Origin: Christensenella sp. UBA6345
GTDB lineage: Bacteria > Bacillota > Clostridia > Christensenellales > UBA1242
Direction of reading: 5' to 3'
DNA: 21,086 nucleotides
Assembly (NCBI GenBank): GCA_002437945.1
Contig: DJSB01000042.1
Coordinates: 1 to 21,086 of the forward strand
A program made the position numbers and the translations under genes. The notes below the pieces were generated by a model, which saw only the letters and a program-made list of their open reading frames with translations, made no database searches and had not been told where the DNA came from. Positions 7,258-14,822 of this stretch are shown here, in pieces. Numbering within the stretch: position 1 is the stretch's first letter; each line of letters begins with the position of its first letter.

Positions 7258-7334
7258 TGGTGCGCCATGGGGGATTCGAACTCTCGACCTTTGGTTCCGT
7301 AGACCAACGCTCTATCCAGCTGAGCTAATGGCGC
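7258..7334 (-). tRNA. tRNA-Arg (anticodon ACG), CCA encoded
   Basis: Acceptor stem GCGCCAT/ATGGCGC is perfect, followed by discriminator A and an encoded CCA. The D-arm is GCTC/GAGC, and the anticodon stem TTGGT/ACCAA encloses the loop CTACGGA, giving anticodon ACG (A34 expected to be edited to inosine) and C at position 32. The T-loop TTCGAAT is standard. The T-stem is odd: GAGAG faces CCCCC, so two of five pairs are A-C mismatches. Transcription comes from a strong promoter about 240 bases upstream, through an unusual hairpin-rich leader. Confidence 0.93.
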
Positions 7335-7342
7335 ATATCGTT

Positions 7343-7537
7343 TTACCCATTACAACACGGGCAAGTTAATTAATCCTATAAGGAATAATCACTAATTAAT
7401 TAGGGGACTTAATGTCCCTAATGGTAATCCTAGACCATAATGTCTAGGTCTAATGCGGCACAAATATATTAATCGCCGCTATGCAACTATTGTATACCGT
7501 GGTATACCTGCATTTATCGGGAATTTGCAAAAGCAAA
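7343..7537 (-). other. Run of seven hairpins in the tRNA-Arg leader
   Basis: Between the promoter and the tRNA the leftward transcript carries, in order of transcription: TTTGC/GCAAA (7524-7537); ATGCA/TGCAT enclosing GTATAC/GTATAC (7481-7513); GCGGC/GCCGC (7455-7479); CCTAGAC/GTCTAGG (7429-7448); TTAGGGAC/GTCCCCTAA with one bulged base (7400-7421); ATTATTCCT/AGGATTAAT with one mismatch (7369-7389); and TTGCCC/GGGTAA with a G-U pair (7343-7364). No open reading frame spans it. No T-box or known small-RNA motif was recognised. It may be a small RNA processed away from the tRNA. Confidence 0.5.
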
Positions 7538-7575
7538 ATTATTAACTCAATGAAGTCTTTTACAACAACACAAAG

Positions 7576-7604
7576 ATTATATAGTTAATTGACAAAAAAG
7601 TCAA
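7576..7604 (-). promoter_or_regulatory. Strong promoter of the tRNA-Arg transcript
   Basis: Read leftward: TTGACT (7599-7604), 17 bases, TATAAT (7576-7581). This is the closest match to consensus in the window. Expected start near 7569. The inverted repeat TTGAC/GTCAA overlaps the -35. Confidence 0.8.
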
Positions 7605-8060
7605 TATTTTATTTTAGATTTTTTTTAATTATTAAAAAATAAACAAAAACTTTTATAAACCATTTCAAATAAGTTTTAAGTAATATACGTAAAATAACTT
7701 TGTTTTAGTTAAAAAATATTATAAAATTATTAAGAGTAAAAAATAGTTTTATGCTATTAAATAATACTATACATCACTTGAAGTTTTAACACCAACTCTC
7801 ACTACCCCGACAACACAACTCATTTGCGATTATAGATTTAACATTAAGTTACTAAAATAATCATAACATTATATGCTTAAATATTGTCATAAAGTATCAT
7901 AATGATGTCACAAATACTACAATATTTATACATTTAGCACAAGTTAGGTTTATATCAGACACACATTATCATAATAGCATTATTAATATTAACTCTGTTT
8001 TACTTTCAAATCTTGTCTATAGTAATTATAGATATCAATCAAAGATGTTGGTACACAAAG
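7605..8060. other. Gene-free AT-rich region
   Basis: No coding frame or RNA gene is evident. A small perfect hairpin TCTATA/TATAGA lies at 8016-8032 and GTAC/GTAC at 8051-8063. The stretch 7801-7830 is locally more C-rich. Nothing else stands out. Confidence 0.4.
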
Positions 8061-8089
8061 TACACTATATAAACTTCCTTGAGTATAAT
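8061..8089 (+). promoter_or_regulatory. Promoter for ttcA
   Basis: A perfect TATAAT (8084-8089) with a weak -35, TACACT (8061-8066), at 17 bases. Expected start near 8096, about 20 bases before the ATG at 8117. Confidence 0.5.
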
Positions 8090-8116
8090 TTAATTAATAA
8101 AAACAATGGAGATATT

Positions 8117-8971
8117 ATGGAACAATACAAAATGGTAGAACGTGGCATAATAACCACCTATCGAAAACGCATATGGTCAAAATTTATAAAAGCCGTAAAA
8201 GACTATCAATTGGTTAATGACGGCGACAAAATATGTGTCTGCATATCAGGTGGCAAAGATAGTATGCTTATGGCAAAACTATTCCAAGAACTTCATCGTC
8301 ACAGCGATGTACCATTTGAAGTAGAATATGTAGTTATGAATCCCGGTTATAATGATAGCAACCTAGAATTAATAAAAAGCAACTTAAACCTACTTAACAT
8401 ACCAGCAACTATCAAAGATACCAATATATTTGATGTTGCCAACAGTATGGACAAAAACCCTTGTTATATGTGCGCAAGAATGCGTAGGGGTGCTTTATAT
8501 CAAATCGCAAGTGATATGGGTTGCAACAAAATTGCACTAGGACACCATTATGATGATGTTATAGAAACTACCCTTATGAATATGCTTAACACTGGAACAT
8601 TCCAAACCATGTTACCTAAATTGCACAGTGATAATTTTGACAATATGGAATTAATACGTCCATTATATTTGATACGTGAAAAAGATATTATAACTTGGGT
8701 TAATAGCAATCAATTAAAATTTTTACGTTGTGCTTGCAAATTAACCGAACGTATAGACAAAGCGAAAACTGGGGACAGTGGTTCACAACGACTAGAGACC
8801 AAAAAACTTATTGCTAGTCTAATATCGTATAATGCCAATGTCGAATCCAACATATTTAAGAGTGCCGAAAATATTAATCTGGACAAATCTTTAGGTTATA
8901 TTAAAGATGGTAAAAAACACAGTTTTCTAGACGAATACGATAAAAATGTGGCAGATAATGACAATGAATAA
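8117..8971 (+). CDS. ttcA: TtcA-family tRNA 2-thiocytidine synthetase
   Basis: A 284-residue ATP-pyrophosphatase of the TtcA type, which activates C32 of certain tRNAs by adenylation and inserts sulfur to give 2-thiocytidine with help of an Fe-S cluster. Visible: PP-loop 'SGGKDS' (44-49), the 'CYMC' pair (C116, C119), 'GHHYDD' (142-147), and 'CAC' (C205, C207) supplying the later cysteine ligand. The C-terminal 50 residues are divergent. The ATG at 8117 is chosen over one at 8045, because GGAG sits five bases upstream of it, the promoter lies between the two, and homology begins after it. It overlaps the next gene by eight bases. It is divergent from tRNA-Arg(ACG), whose C32 is a plausible substrate, and precedes an Fe-S assembly operon. 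Confidence 0.85.
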   Translation: MEQYKMVERGIITTYRKRIWSKFIKAVKDYQLVNDGDKICVCISGGKDSMLMAKLFQELHRHSDVPFEVEYVVMNPGYNDSNLELIKSNLNLLNIPATIKDTNIFDVANSMDKNPCYMCARMRRGALYQIASDMGCNKIALGHHYDDVIETTLMNMLNTGTFQTMLPKLHSDNFDNMELIRPLYLIREKDIITWVNSNQLKFLRCACKLTERIDKAKTGDSGSQRLETKKLIASLISYNANVESNIFKSAENINLDKSLGYIKDGKKHSFLDEYDKNVADNDNE

Positions 8972-9188
8972 AAAAGTTATTACATTAATATTATCAATAT
9001 TATGTGTTATAGTAGGCTTTATCCATATACCCATACTTAATTGGTTGGGAGTACCAGTATTTAAGTTACGTGGCATACTTATATGGACTACCCTACCAAT
9101 AGTAGGTATAAGTGGTATACCTTTAGCCATATGGTCTCACACTTACAAATCAAAGTCAGAAATTACTCACAAAGATATTAATCAATAG
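8964..9188 (+). CDS. Small two-helix membrane protein coupled to ttcA
   Basis: A 74-residue protein with two hydrophobic segments (about 4-24 and 38-59) and a charged tail. Its ATG at 8964 overlaps the ttcA stop codon (ATGAATAA), so translation is probably coupled. In-frame ATGs at 8958 and 8946 are alternatives, and no separate Shine-Dalgarno site is visible. I recognise no family. The tie to ttcA may be purely positional. Its stop is one of only two TAG stops in the window. A terminator follows. Confidence 0.6.
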   Translation: MNKKVITLILSILCVIVGFIHIPILNWLGVPVFKLRGILIWTTLPIVGISGIPLAIWSHTYKSKSEITHKDINQ

Positions 9189-9255
9189 TTTAAGTGGCTT
9201 TCATTTAGTTGGGCTTGCCATATGCAAATAATATTTTCATATAATATTAAAAGTT

Positions 9256-9288
9256 AACAACTCATACGTTATGTATGGGTTGTTTTTT
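9256..9288 (+). terminator. Intrinsic terminator of the ttcA transcript
   Basis: AACAACTCATAC pairs with GTATGGGTTGTT (one G-T pair) around a five-base loop, followed by T's. Confidence 0.85.
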
Positions 9289-9332
9289 AATATATAAAAT
9301 ATATTTTTAATTATTCCACAGACTAAAAATAA

Positions 9333-9361
9333 CTGACAATTATACCTTATTTTGGTACAAT
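9333..9361 (+). promoter_or_regulatory. Promoter of the SufC-SufB-ribokinase-nucleoside hydrolase operon
   Basis: CTGACA (9333-9338), 17 bases, TACAAT (9356-9361). Expected start near 9368, a 40-base leader. No IscR-like or other operator was recognised. Confidence 0.65.
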
Positions 9362-9407
9362 ATTTGTGTAATTAAACAACACGAACACATAAATACAAAG
9401 GAGCAAT

Positions 9408-10115
9408 ATGCTAGAACTTAAGAATATAAGTTATAAAGTCGACAACAAGACTATATTAGACGATATAAATTTAATGTTTGACTATGGCAAAATATATGCA
9501 ATTACTGGACATAATGGCAGTGGCAAAAGCACATTGGTTAAACTTATCATGGGCATAATTAAACAAACCCATGGCGACATAATTTTAGATGGCGAAAATA
9601 TCAACAAACTTGATATTACAAAAAGAGCCAACAAAGGTATAGGTTTTACTTTTCAACAACCTATTAAATTTAAGGGACTTACAGTGGCAGATTTAATATC
9701 TACCGCTTCTAAAGGCGAACTTGATATGAAATGTGGTTGTGAGTATTTAAGCAAAGTGGGGTTATGTGCTAAAGATTATCTTAACCGTGAACTTGACTCC
9801 AACTTATCTGGTGGCGAACTTAAACGTATCGAACTAGCAATTACTCTAGCCGAAAATAAGAAAATTAATATTTTTGACGAACCTGAAGCAGGTATAGATA
9901 TATGGAGTTTTGGTGGATTAACTGATGTATTTAAGGAATTACGCAAACGTAACTCTTTAACCATAATAGTAACCCATCAACAAAAAATCTTGGATATAGC
10001 AGACGACATAATAGTACTTAACTCTTCTAGACTAGAATCTTTTGGTAAAGCAAGCGACATACTACCTACCCTTCACAATTCTACTTGCAAAAAACTAGAT
10101 AAGGGGGACAACTAA
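9408..10115 (+). CDS. sufC: SufC-like ABC ATPase for iron-sulfur cluster assembly
   Basis: A 235-residue soluble ABC-class ATPase. Walker A 'GHNGSGKST' (34-42), Q-loop 'TFQQP' (81-85), signature 'LSGGELKR' (133-140), Walker B 'INIFDEPE' (153-160) and H-loop His190 are all intact. 'DEPEAGIDIWSF' after Walker B is typical of SufC-like proteins and not of import or export ATPases. It would power Fe-S cluster building on the SufB-like scaffold encoded next, whose ATG overlaps this stop (TAATG). No sufS, sufU or sufD is near, so this looks like the minimal two-gene SUF-like system (SmsCB) of anaerobes, with the sulfur donor elsewhere. The ATG has AAGGAG upstream. Confidence 0.85.
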   Translation: MLELKNISYKVDNKTILDDINLMFDYGKIYAITGHNGSGKSTLVKLIMGIIKQTHGDIILDGENINKLDITKRANKGIGFTFQQPIKFKGLTVADLISTASKGELDMKCGCEYLSKVGLCAKDYLNRELDSNLSGGELKRIELAITLAENKKINIFDEPEAGIDIWSFGGLTDVFKELRKRNSLTIIVTHQQKILDIADDIIVLNSSRLESFGKASDILPTLHNSTCKKLDKGDN

Positions 10116-11041
10116 TGAGTAATATGGACAAAATAGATAAAGATTTATTAAGTCAAATAGCCGACTTACACAATATACCTGAAGGTGCATACAATATTAG
10201 AAAGAATGGCGAAGCATTAAGCCGTAACAGTACTGCCGATATAGAGATTGTACCTAAAAAGAACAAAAGCGGTATAGACATAATAGTTAAGCCCAATGTT
10301 AAAAACAAAAGTGTGCATATCCCCGTTATTATTACTATGGGCGGAATAACAGACCTAGTATACAATGATTTCTATATAGGAGAAAATGCAGATGTAACTA
10401 TAGTTGCTGGTTGTGGTATACACAATGCCACCAGTGATAAAAGTGAGCATAACGGCATACACTCTTTCCATCTAGAAAAAAATAGTAAAGTGGTATATAT
10501 AGAAAAACACTTGGGTGTAGGCAAAGGTCAAGGAGAAAAAATCCTTAACCCCGTAACCAAAATAGTAATGAAAGAAAATAGTGATTTTGTTATGGAAACA
10601 ATACAACTGGGTGGAGTATCAAGTTCGGTACGTACAACAAAAGCAAAACTATATGATAATGCCAAACTTGTTATTAAAGAAAAAATACTAACCACTCAAG
10701 AGCAATCCGCACATACTAAATTTGATGTAGAGTTATTGGGTGACAACAGCAGTGTGGACGTTATGTCTAGAAGTGTAGCAAAAGATAATAGTTATCAAAA
10801 TTTCTACTCACAAGTAAAAGGTAAAAATCGTTGTTTTGGACACGTATCTTGTGATGGAATATTGGTAGACAATGCTCGTATAGATTCAACTCCAAAGATA
10901 ATATGCGAAAATGTTAATGCTACTCTAGTTCATGAAGCCGCTATAGGCAAAATTGCTGGCGAACAACTTATCAAACTTATGACTTTAGGTTTAACCGAAC
11001 AACAAGCAGAAGACCTTATAATAAAAGGTTTCTTAAAATAA
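10115..11041 (+). CDS. SufB/SufD-like iron-sulfur scaffold (SmsB type)
   Basis: A 308-residue protein of the SufBD family, much shorter than classical SufB (about 470). It keeps the beta-helix core and the C-terminal block: 'GHVSCDGILVDNARI' (Cys246), 'PKIICENV' (Cys264), 'LVHEAAIGKI' (His273-Glu274), and the ending 'LTEQQAEDLIIKGF'. One of these cysteines may be the cluster or sulfur ligand, but I cannot align it to a solved structure here. The N-terminal region found in long SufB proteins is missing, as in the two-gene systems of strict anaerobes. It is translationally coupled to sufC (one-base overlap) and lies ten bases before the ribokinase gene. Confidence 0.85.
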   Translation: MSNMDKIDKDLLSQIADLHNIPEGAYNIRKNGEALSRNSTADIEIVPKKNKSGIDIIVKPNVKNKSVHIPVIITMGGITDLVYNDFYIGENADVTIVAGCGIHNATSDKSEHNGIHSFHLEKNSKVVYIEKHLGVGKGQGEKILNPVTKIVMKENSDFVMETIQLGGVSSSVRTTKAKLYDNAKLVIKEKILTTQEQSAHTKFDVELLGDNSSVDVMSRSVAKDNSYQNFYSQVKGKNRCFGHVSCDGILVDNARIDSTPKIICENVNATLVHEAAIGKIAGEQLIKLMTLGLTEQQAEDLIIKGFLK

Positions 11042-11051
11042 GGAATTAATT

Positions 11052-11984
11052 ATGGCAACATACAACAAACGTGTAGGTGTAATAGGAAGTATTAATACCG
11101 ATGTAGTATGTAATACTGATGTTCTACCAAAAATAGGAGAAACTGTAATTGGTAAAGATTTTTTAATATCTTTTGGCGGTAAAGGTGCTAATGAAGCCGT
11201 AGCAGCAAGCAGATTGGGTGCAAGTACCAACCTACTTGGTTGTGTGGGAGATGATATGTTCTCCAAAAACGCAATAGCACACTTACAAGAAGAAGGAGTG
11301 CATATCACTGCAGTTAAACAAGTTAAAAACACTATGGGTGGTATAGCCAATATTGTGGTTAGCAATAAAAACAATCAGATTATAGTTATACCCGGTGCTA
11401 ATGAATTGGTAGACACAAGTTATATTAAAAAATACACTGCTAGAATCAAAGAATGTTCGATAGTAGGTGGACAATTCGAGATACCTATAGACGCATTACT
11501 ACTTGCTAGTCAGATATGCGTAGACAATAACATTAAGTTTGTGCTTAACCCATCTCCTATTAAAGACTACCCTAAACAATTATTTGATAATGCTAGTTAT
11601 GTGATAGTCAATGAAATAGAATTAAAAACCATAACTGGATATGATGATACTACTCCACTAAAAGTACTAGAATTATACCCTAGTAAACTAATACTAACAA
11701 AAGGTAGCGATGGAGTATATTATCACGATGGCACTCAACTTGTACACATACCTGCAATTAAGGTTAATGTAATAGATACTACTGGCGCTGGCGATACTTT
11801 TATGGGTGCATTTATGATGGCTATCAACAACAATATGTCCTTAAAAGATGCAGTATTATTTGCTAATATAAGTGCCGGATTAAAAACTACTAAACTGGGT
11901 GCTCAAACCGGTATGCCGAAATTAAATGATGTAAAAAAATACGTTAAAGCCAACAAAATTAATCTTAACATAAATATGGATTAA
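11052..11984 (+). CDS. rbsK: Ribokinase (PfkB family)
   Basis: A 310-residue sugar kinase, expected to phosphorylate ribose to ribose 5-phosphate with ATP. N-terminal 'VIGSINTDVV', substrate motif 'GGKGANEAVAASRLG' (42-56), and the PfkB signature 'DTTGAGDTF' (242-250) with catalytic Asp248 are all there. Length is typical. Deoxyribokinase is the main alternative. AAGGA lies seven bases before the ATG. Next to a nucleoside hydrolase, it would phosphorylate the ribose set free by that enzyme. No ribose transporter is in the window. Confidence 0.88.
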   Translation: MATYNKRVGVIGSINTDVVCNTDVLPKIGETVIGKDFLISFGGKGANEAVAASRLGASTNLLGCVGDDMFSKNAIAHLQEEGVHITAVKQVKNTMGGIANIVVSNKNNQIIVIPGANELVDTSYIKKYTARIKECSIVGGQFEIPIDALLLASQICVDNNIKFVLNPSPIKDYPKQLFDNASYVIVNEIELKTITGYDDTTPLKVLELYPSKLILTKGSDGVYYHDGTQLVHIPAIKVNVIDTTGAGDTFMGAFMMAINNNMSLKDAVLFANISAGLKTTKLGAQTGMPKLNDVKKYVKANKINLNINMD

Positions 11985-12004
11985 CAGTAAAAGGAGAAAA
12001 ATAT

Positions 12005-12958
12005 ATGAGTTATGAAAAGGCAAAAGAATACATAAAAAGTATAGAAAACAGACCAGTAAAAAAACGTCCTATCATTATTGATTGCGACCCCGGTATAGAC
12101 GATGCTATGGCTTTATTATTACTTGCACAATTTAAAGATAATTTTGATATAAAACTAATAACTTCATGTGCAGGCAATATTCCTATAGATATCACTACTA
12201 AAAATCTACAATTTTTCGCCGAAAATTTCTTTAATGGTGTGCGTATTGCAAAAGGTAGCCGTATACCACTAGTAAAAAAGCCTATTAATGCTGCTCATGT
12301 ACATGGCAAAAACGGACTAGGTTCATACGAAATACCCGAGCAAAATTATCCTTATGATAATGATGCTGTAGAATCCATGTATGATGTCTTAAATAACAGC
12401 CCAGAGAAAATAACTCTAGTTACTTTAGGGCCTATGACCAACATAGCCAAACTTATGATTAGGTATCCAGAAGTTAAAGAAAAAATAGATGTTATATATT
12501 CAATGATAGGTTCGATAGACGGCACTGGCAATATGACTGATTATAGCGAGTTTAACGCATACTACGATCCAGAAGCCTTTGATATTGTAGTTAAATGTAA
12601 CATTCCTATGATTATCAACCCTATGCAATTGGGTAACGAAACTCGAGTTAAAAAGTCTGTATTTGCTAATATGCCTACCGAGACCATAAAAGACAATTTA
12701 GTAAAAACTATGGCAGAAAGTGTTAATAGCCCAGAAGATAATACTTGTATATGTCTTTACGACCCTAACACTATCGTAGGATTAATCAAACCCGAATACT
12801 ATGACTATGTACCATGTGAAATACATGTATATACCTACCCAGATATGGAAGGTAAAACAGTATTAAAATATAATCCTGATGGCATACATAAATATCAAGT
12901 AGTTAAAAATATGGATAAACTTAACGATTTTATTATTACCCAACTATTTAAAGATTAA
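12005..12958 (+). CDS. Nucleoside hydrolase (inosine/uridine-preferring family)
   Basis: A 317-residue nucleoside N-ribohydrolase that should split ribonucleosides into base and ribose. The calcium-site motif 'DCDPGIDDAM' (26-35), 'HVHGKNGLG' (98-106), 'TLGPMTN' (140-146), 'SEFNAYYDPEA' (181-191) and Asp253 in 'LYDPNT' are visible. Many purine-active members have His just before that last Asp (HD); here it is Tyr252, which may shift base preference or rate. It begins with an extra 20-residue extension before the usual start of the fold. AAGGAG precedes the ATG. It is the last gene of the operon, and its product ribose fits the ribokinase upstream. Confidence 0.87.
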   Translation: MSYEKAKEYIKSIENRPVKKRPIIIDCDPGIDDAMALLLLAQFKDNFDIKLITSCAGNIPIDITTKNLQFFAENFFNGVRIAKGSRIPLVKKPINAAHVHGKNGLGSYEIPEQNYPYDNDAVESMYDVLNNSPEKITLVTLGPMTNIAKLMIRYPEVKEKIDVIYSMIGSIDGTGNMTDYSEFNAYYDPEAFDIVVKCNIPMIINPMQLGNETRVKKSVFANMPTETIKDNLVKTMAESVNSPEDNTCICLYDPNTIVGLIKPEYYDYVPCEIHVYTYPDMEGKTVLKYNPDGIHKYQVVKNMDKLNDFIITQLFKD

Positions 12959-13029
12959 TTGTGTAATGATATTACTCAATAATAAGATGTAATAAAATCA
13001 ATATATATTTAAAAATATTAACAATAACG

Positions 13030-13062
13030 AAGATTTTGTATATTATTACAAAATCTTTTTTT
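13030..13062 (+). terminator. Intrinsic terminator of the Fe-S/nucleoside operon
   Basis: Perfect 11-bp stem AAGATTTTGTA/TACAAAATCTT, six-base loop, then a run of T's. Confidence 0.9.
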
Positions 13063-13105
13063 AATCCACAACAAATCAAAATTGGTAGCAAAAATATAAC
13101 AAAAA

Positions 13106-13114
13106 TGATATTAT
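13106..13114 (+). promoter_or_regulatory. Extended -10 promoter of the 13144 gene
   Basis: TGA followed by TATTAT (13109-13114); no good -35. Expected start near 13121. Confidence 0.4.
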
Positions 13115-13143
13115 ATCTATAGGAATAACATAAGGAGGATACT

Positions 13144-13746
13144 ATGGCTAAAAAATCAAGAGCAAAAAAGACAAACGTTGTAAGTGTTATCTGTCTAGTT
13201 TTGTCACTTTTACTTCTTGTAGCATTCTTTTTACCTACTTACACCACTAAAGTTGGTGACACTACATATAGTTATAATGGTGTTACTATGCTTCAAGGTG
13301 CTAGTATGTCAAAAGAAGATTATGCAGATCTTACTCTAAAAACTGCTGGTTCAGGTATTAGTGGTGTATTGGGTAACGATACAAGCAAAGAAGTTAAAGC
13401 CAACACTCAAAAACTACAGGCTTACAATATGTTCCATGATGATGAAGCAGGTTCTTACAAAGTTACCGTATACCTTAATATCGCTATGCTAGTTGCTGGT
13501 GCTATATTATTGGTTGCTTCTACATTAAGTCTACTTGCTAAAAAATTAAGTATGTTTGATTTAATCGCAGGTGGATTTGCATTTGTTGTATGTTTGGTTA
13601 TGATGATTTGTGCCGGTGTTGCTGCAAAACACTTCACTACTAGCCTATCTACTACTTCTATGGGTGTAGGCGTATGGTTTGGTATGATCGGCAGCGCACT
13701 TGCATTAGGAAGTCAAGCAGTAGGCAAATTCTTATTAAAGAAATAG
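13144..13746 (+). CDS. Four-helix membrane protein of unknown function
   Basis: A 200-residue protein starting with a basic stretch ('MAKKSRAKKT'), then hydrophobic segments at about 11-31, 107-131, 137-160 and 172-194. A polar loop of about 75 residues between helices 1 and 2 should be extracytoplasmic. The layout, four helices with a large first outside loop, is shared by many unrelated small membrane proteins, and I do not recognise a family. AAGGAGG before the ATG is the strongest Shine-Dalgarno site in the window and suggests high expression. It is a single-gene unit between two terminators. Its stop is TAG. Confidence 0.75.
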   Translation: MAKKSRAKKTNVVSVICLVLSLLLLVAFFLPTYTTKVGDTTYSYNGVTMLQGASMSKEDYADLTLKTAGSGISGVLGNDTSKEVKANTQKLQAYNMFHDDEAGSYKVTVYLNIAMLVAGAILLVASTLSLLAKKLSMFDLIAGGFAFVVCLVMMICAGVAAKHFTTSLSTTSMGVGVWFGMIGSALALGSQAVGKFLLKK

Positions 13747-13780
13747 TTTTTATATAAACAATAAGTTTAATACAAAAACA

Positions 13781-13815
13781 AAAAAAATTATGAGATTTAC
13801 TCTCATAATTTTTTT
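13781..13815. terminator. Bidirectional terminator
   Basis: AATTATGAGA/TCTCATAATT with a five-base loop, flanked by an A-run on the left and a T-run on the right. It closes the rightward 13144 gene and can also stop leftward transcripts from the 14010-14920 pair. The 194 bases from 13816 to 14009 hold nothing else clear. Confidence 0.85.
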
Positions 13816-14009
13816 ATATTTTATTAAATATTAAGACGATGTTTACTTTGACAATTAAATTCACGACTTATATCAACATTATCTTAATCATCTTAAAAAG
13901 TCATAATTTACTTTTATGTTTAAATAACTTTCAGTTAAACACAATAATACTTCACATTATTTTTATACTTCTAAAATAATATTTTCAATATGCCAATTTT
14001 ACATTAACT

Positions 14010-14822
14010 TTATTTAGTATAAGATAAAGTATGATTACCTAGTTTAGGTTTACTACTAGTTTTTTGTGCTAAAGTAGTAAGTACTTCGGTCACAATATAA
14101 TTGTTAATATCGCTTACATTTGATATTTCTTCATCTTTGTTTTCTTCCATAATAGTAGAAAGCAATGAAACCAATTTATCATTTTTATCGTCACTTAAAT
14201 TGTTAATACGTATAGTATTACTATTGGTCTGCACTCTTGAACCTACTGTATTGGCTGTGCCTTGGCTGGTAATGTACAAATAATTAGGTATTTGTTTTGC
14301 ATTTTTACCCACTGCCTTTTTCACTTCTGTTAGGTCAAATTTAACAACAGTCCTTAATTTATATGTTCCATCTGTATTTTCAATAATAGTAAGTTCTAAA
14401 AGCAAAAACATCTGCGTTTCTTCTTTTGTACTTGCCGAATTATTAATCATAGCCCCAACTTCATAATCATAAAGAGTGATGGTACTGTCTAAATCTATAA
14501 CGGGTATATTAAAGTTAATATTACCATTGGCATCATAGATACCTAGTCCACTTTCTTCTGCTTTTTGTTTAAATGTAACAATATCATTAGCCTTAATTGG
14601 ATTGGTTACAAGTTTACTCTCATCAACATCTTCATTAAGCCATGACATATATTCATTAAACATAGTAATATTAACACCAAAAACTTTAAAGGTGTCTTTT
14701 ATAGAAATTATAGTGATAATACCCAGTCCTACCACCATAACTATGCCGATTATTAATTTTTTCAAGCAACCTTTTTTCTTTTCAGGGTCGCTCACTTTTT
14801 CTTTTTTCTTCCAAAATGCCAT
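14010..14822 (-). CDS. Single-pass membrane protein with a large outside domain, unknown function
   Basis: A 270-residue protein. A strongly basic N-terminus (many Lys in residues 5-22) leads into one membrane helix (about 23-42), and the remaining 225 residues are hydrophilic and should be outside the cytoplasm. The outer part has 'INFNIPVIDLDSTITLYDYEVGAMIN' features split by short loops, consistent with a beta-rich domain, and a helical C-terminus. No catalytic motif or lipobox was recognised. Its ATG overlaps by one base the stop codon of the 32-residue micropeptide gene upstream, so the two are coupled. It lies leftward of the CvpA-like repeat gene on the same strand but in a separate transcription unit. 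Confidence 0.75.
   Translation of the reverse strand: MAFWKKKEKVSDPEKKKGCLKKLIIGIVMVVGLGIITIISIKDTFKVFGVNITMFNEYMSWLNEDVDESKLVTNPIKANDIVTFKQKAEESGLGIYDANGNINFNIPVIDLDSTITLYDYEVGAMINNSASTKEETQMFLLLELTIIENTDGTYKLRTVVKFDLTEVKKAVGKNAKQIPNYLYITSQGTANTVGSRVQTNSNTIRINNLSDDKNDKLVSLLSTIMEENKDEEISNVSDINNYIVTEVLTTLAQKTSSKPKLGNHTLSYTK

Noticed and set aside
7258..7334. Integration site of a mobile element at the tRNA gene
   Set aside because: No integrase gene and no repeated tRNA 3' end were seen in the window.
7335..7570. T-box riboswitch or tmRNA/6S/SRP RNA upstream of the tRNA
   Set aside because: No T-box consensus (AGGGTGG-like), no tmRNA or SRP signature bases, and no long 6S-like closed hairpin. 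The hairpins are short and independent.
8045..8116. 24-residue N-terminal extension of TtcA
   Set aside because: A TATAAT promoter box lies within it, and a good GGAG site precedes the internal ATG at 8117.
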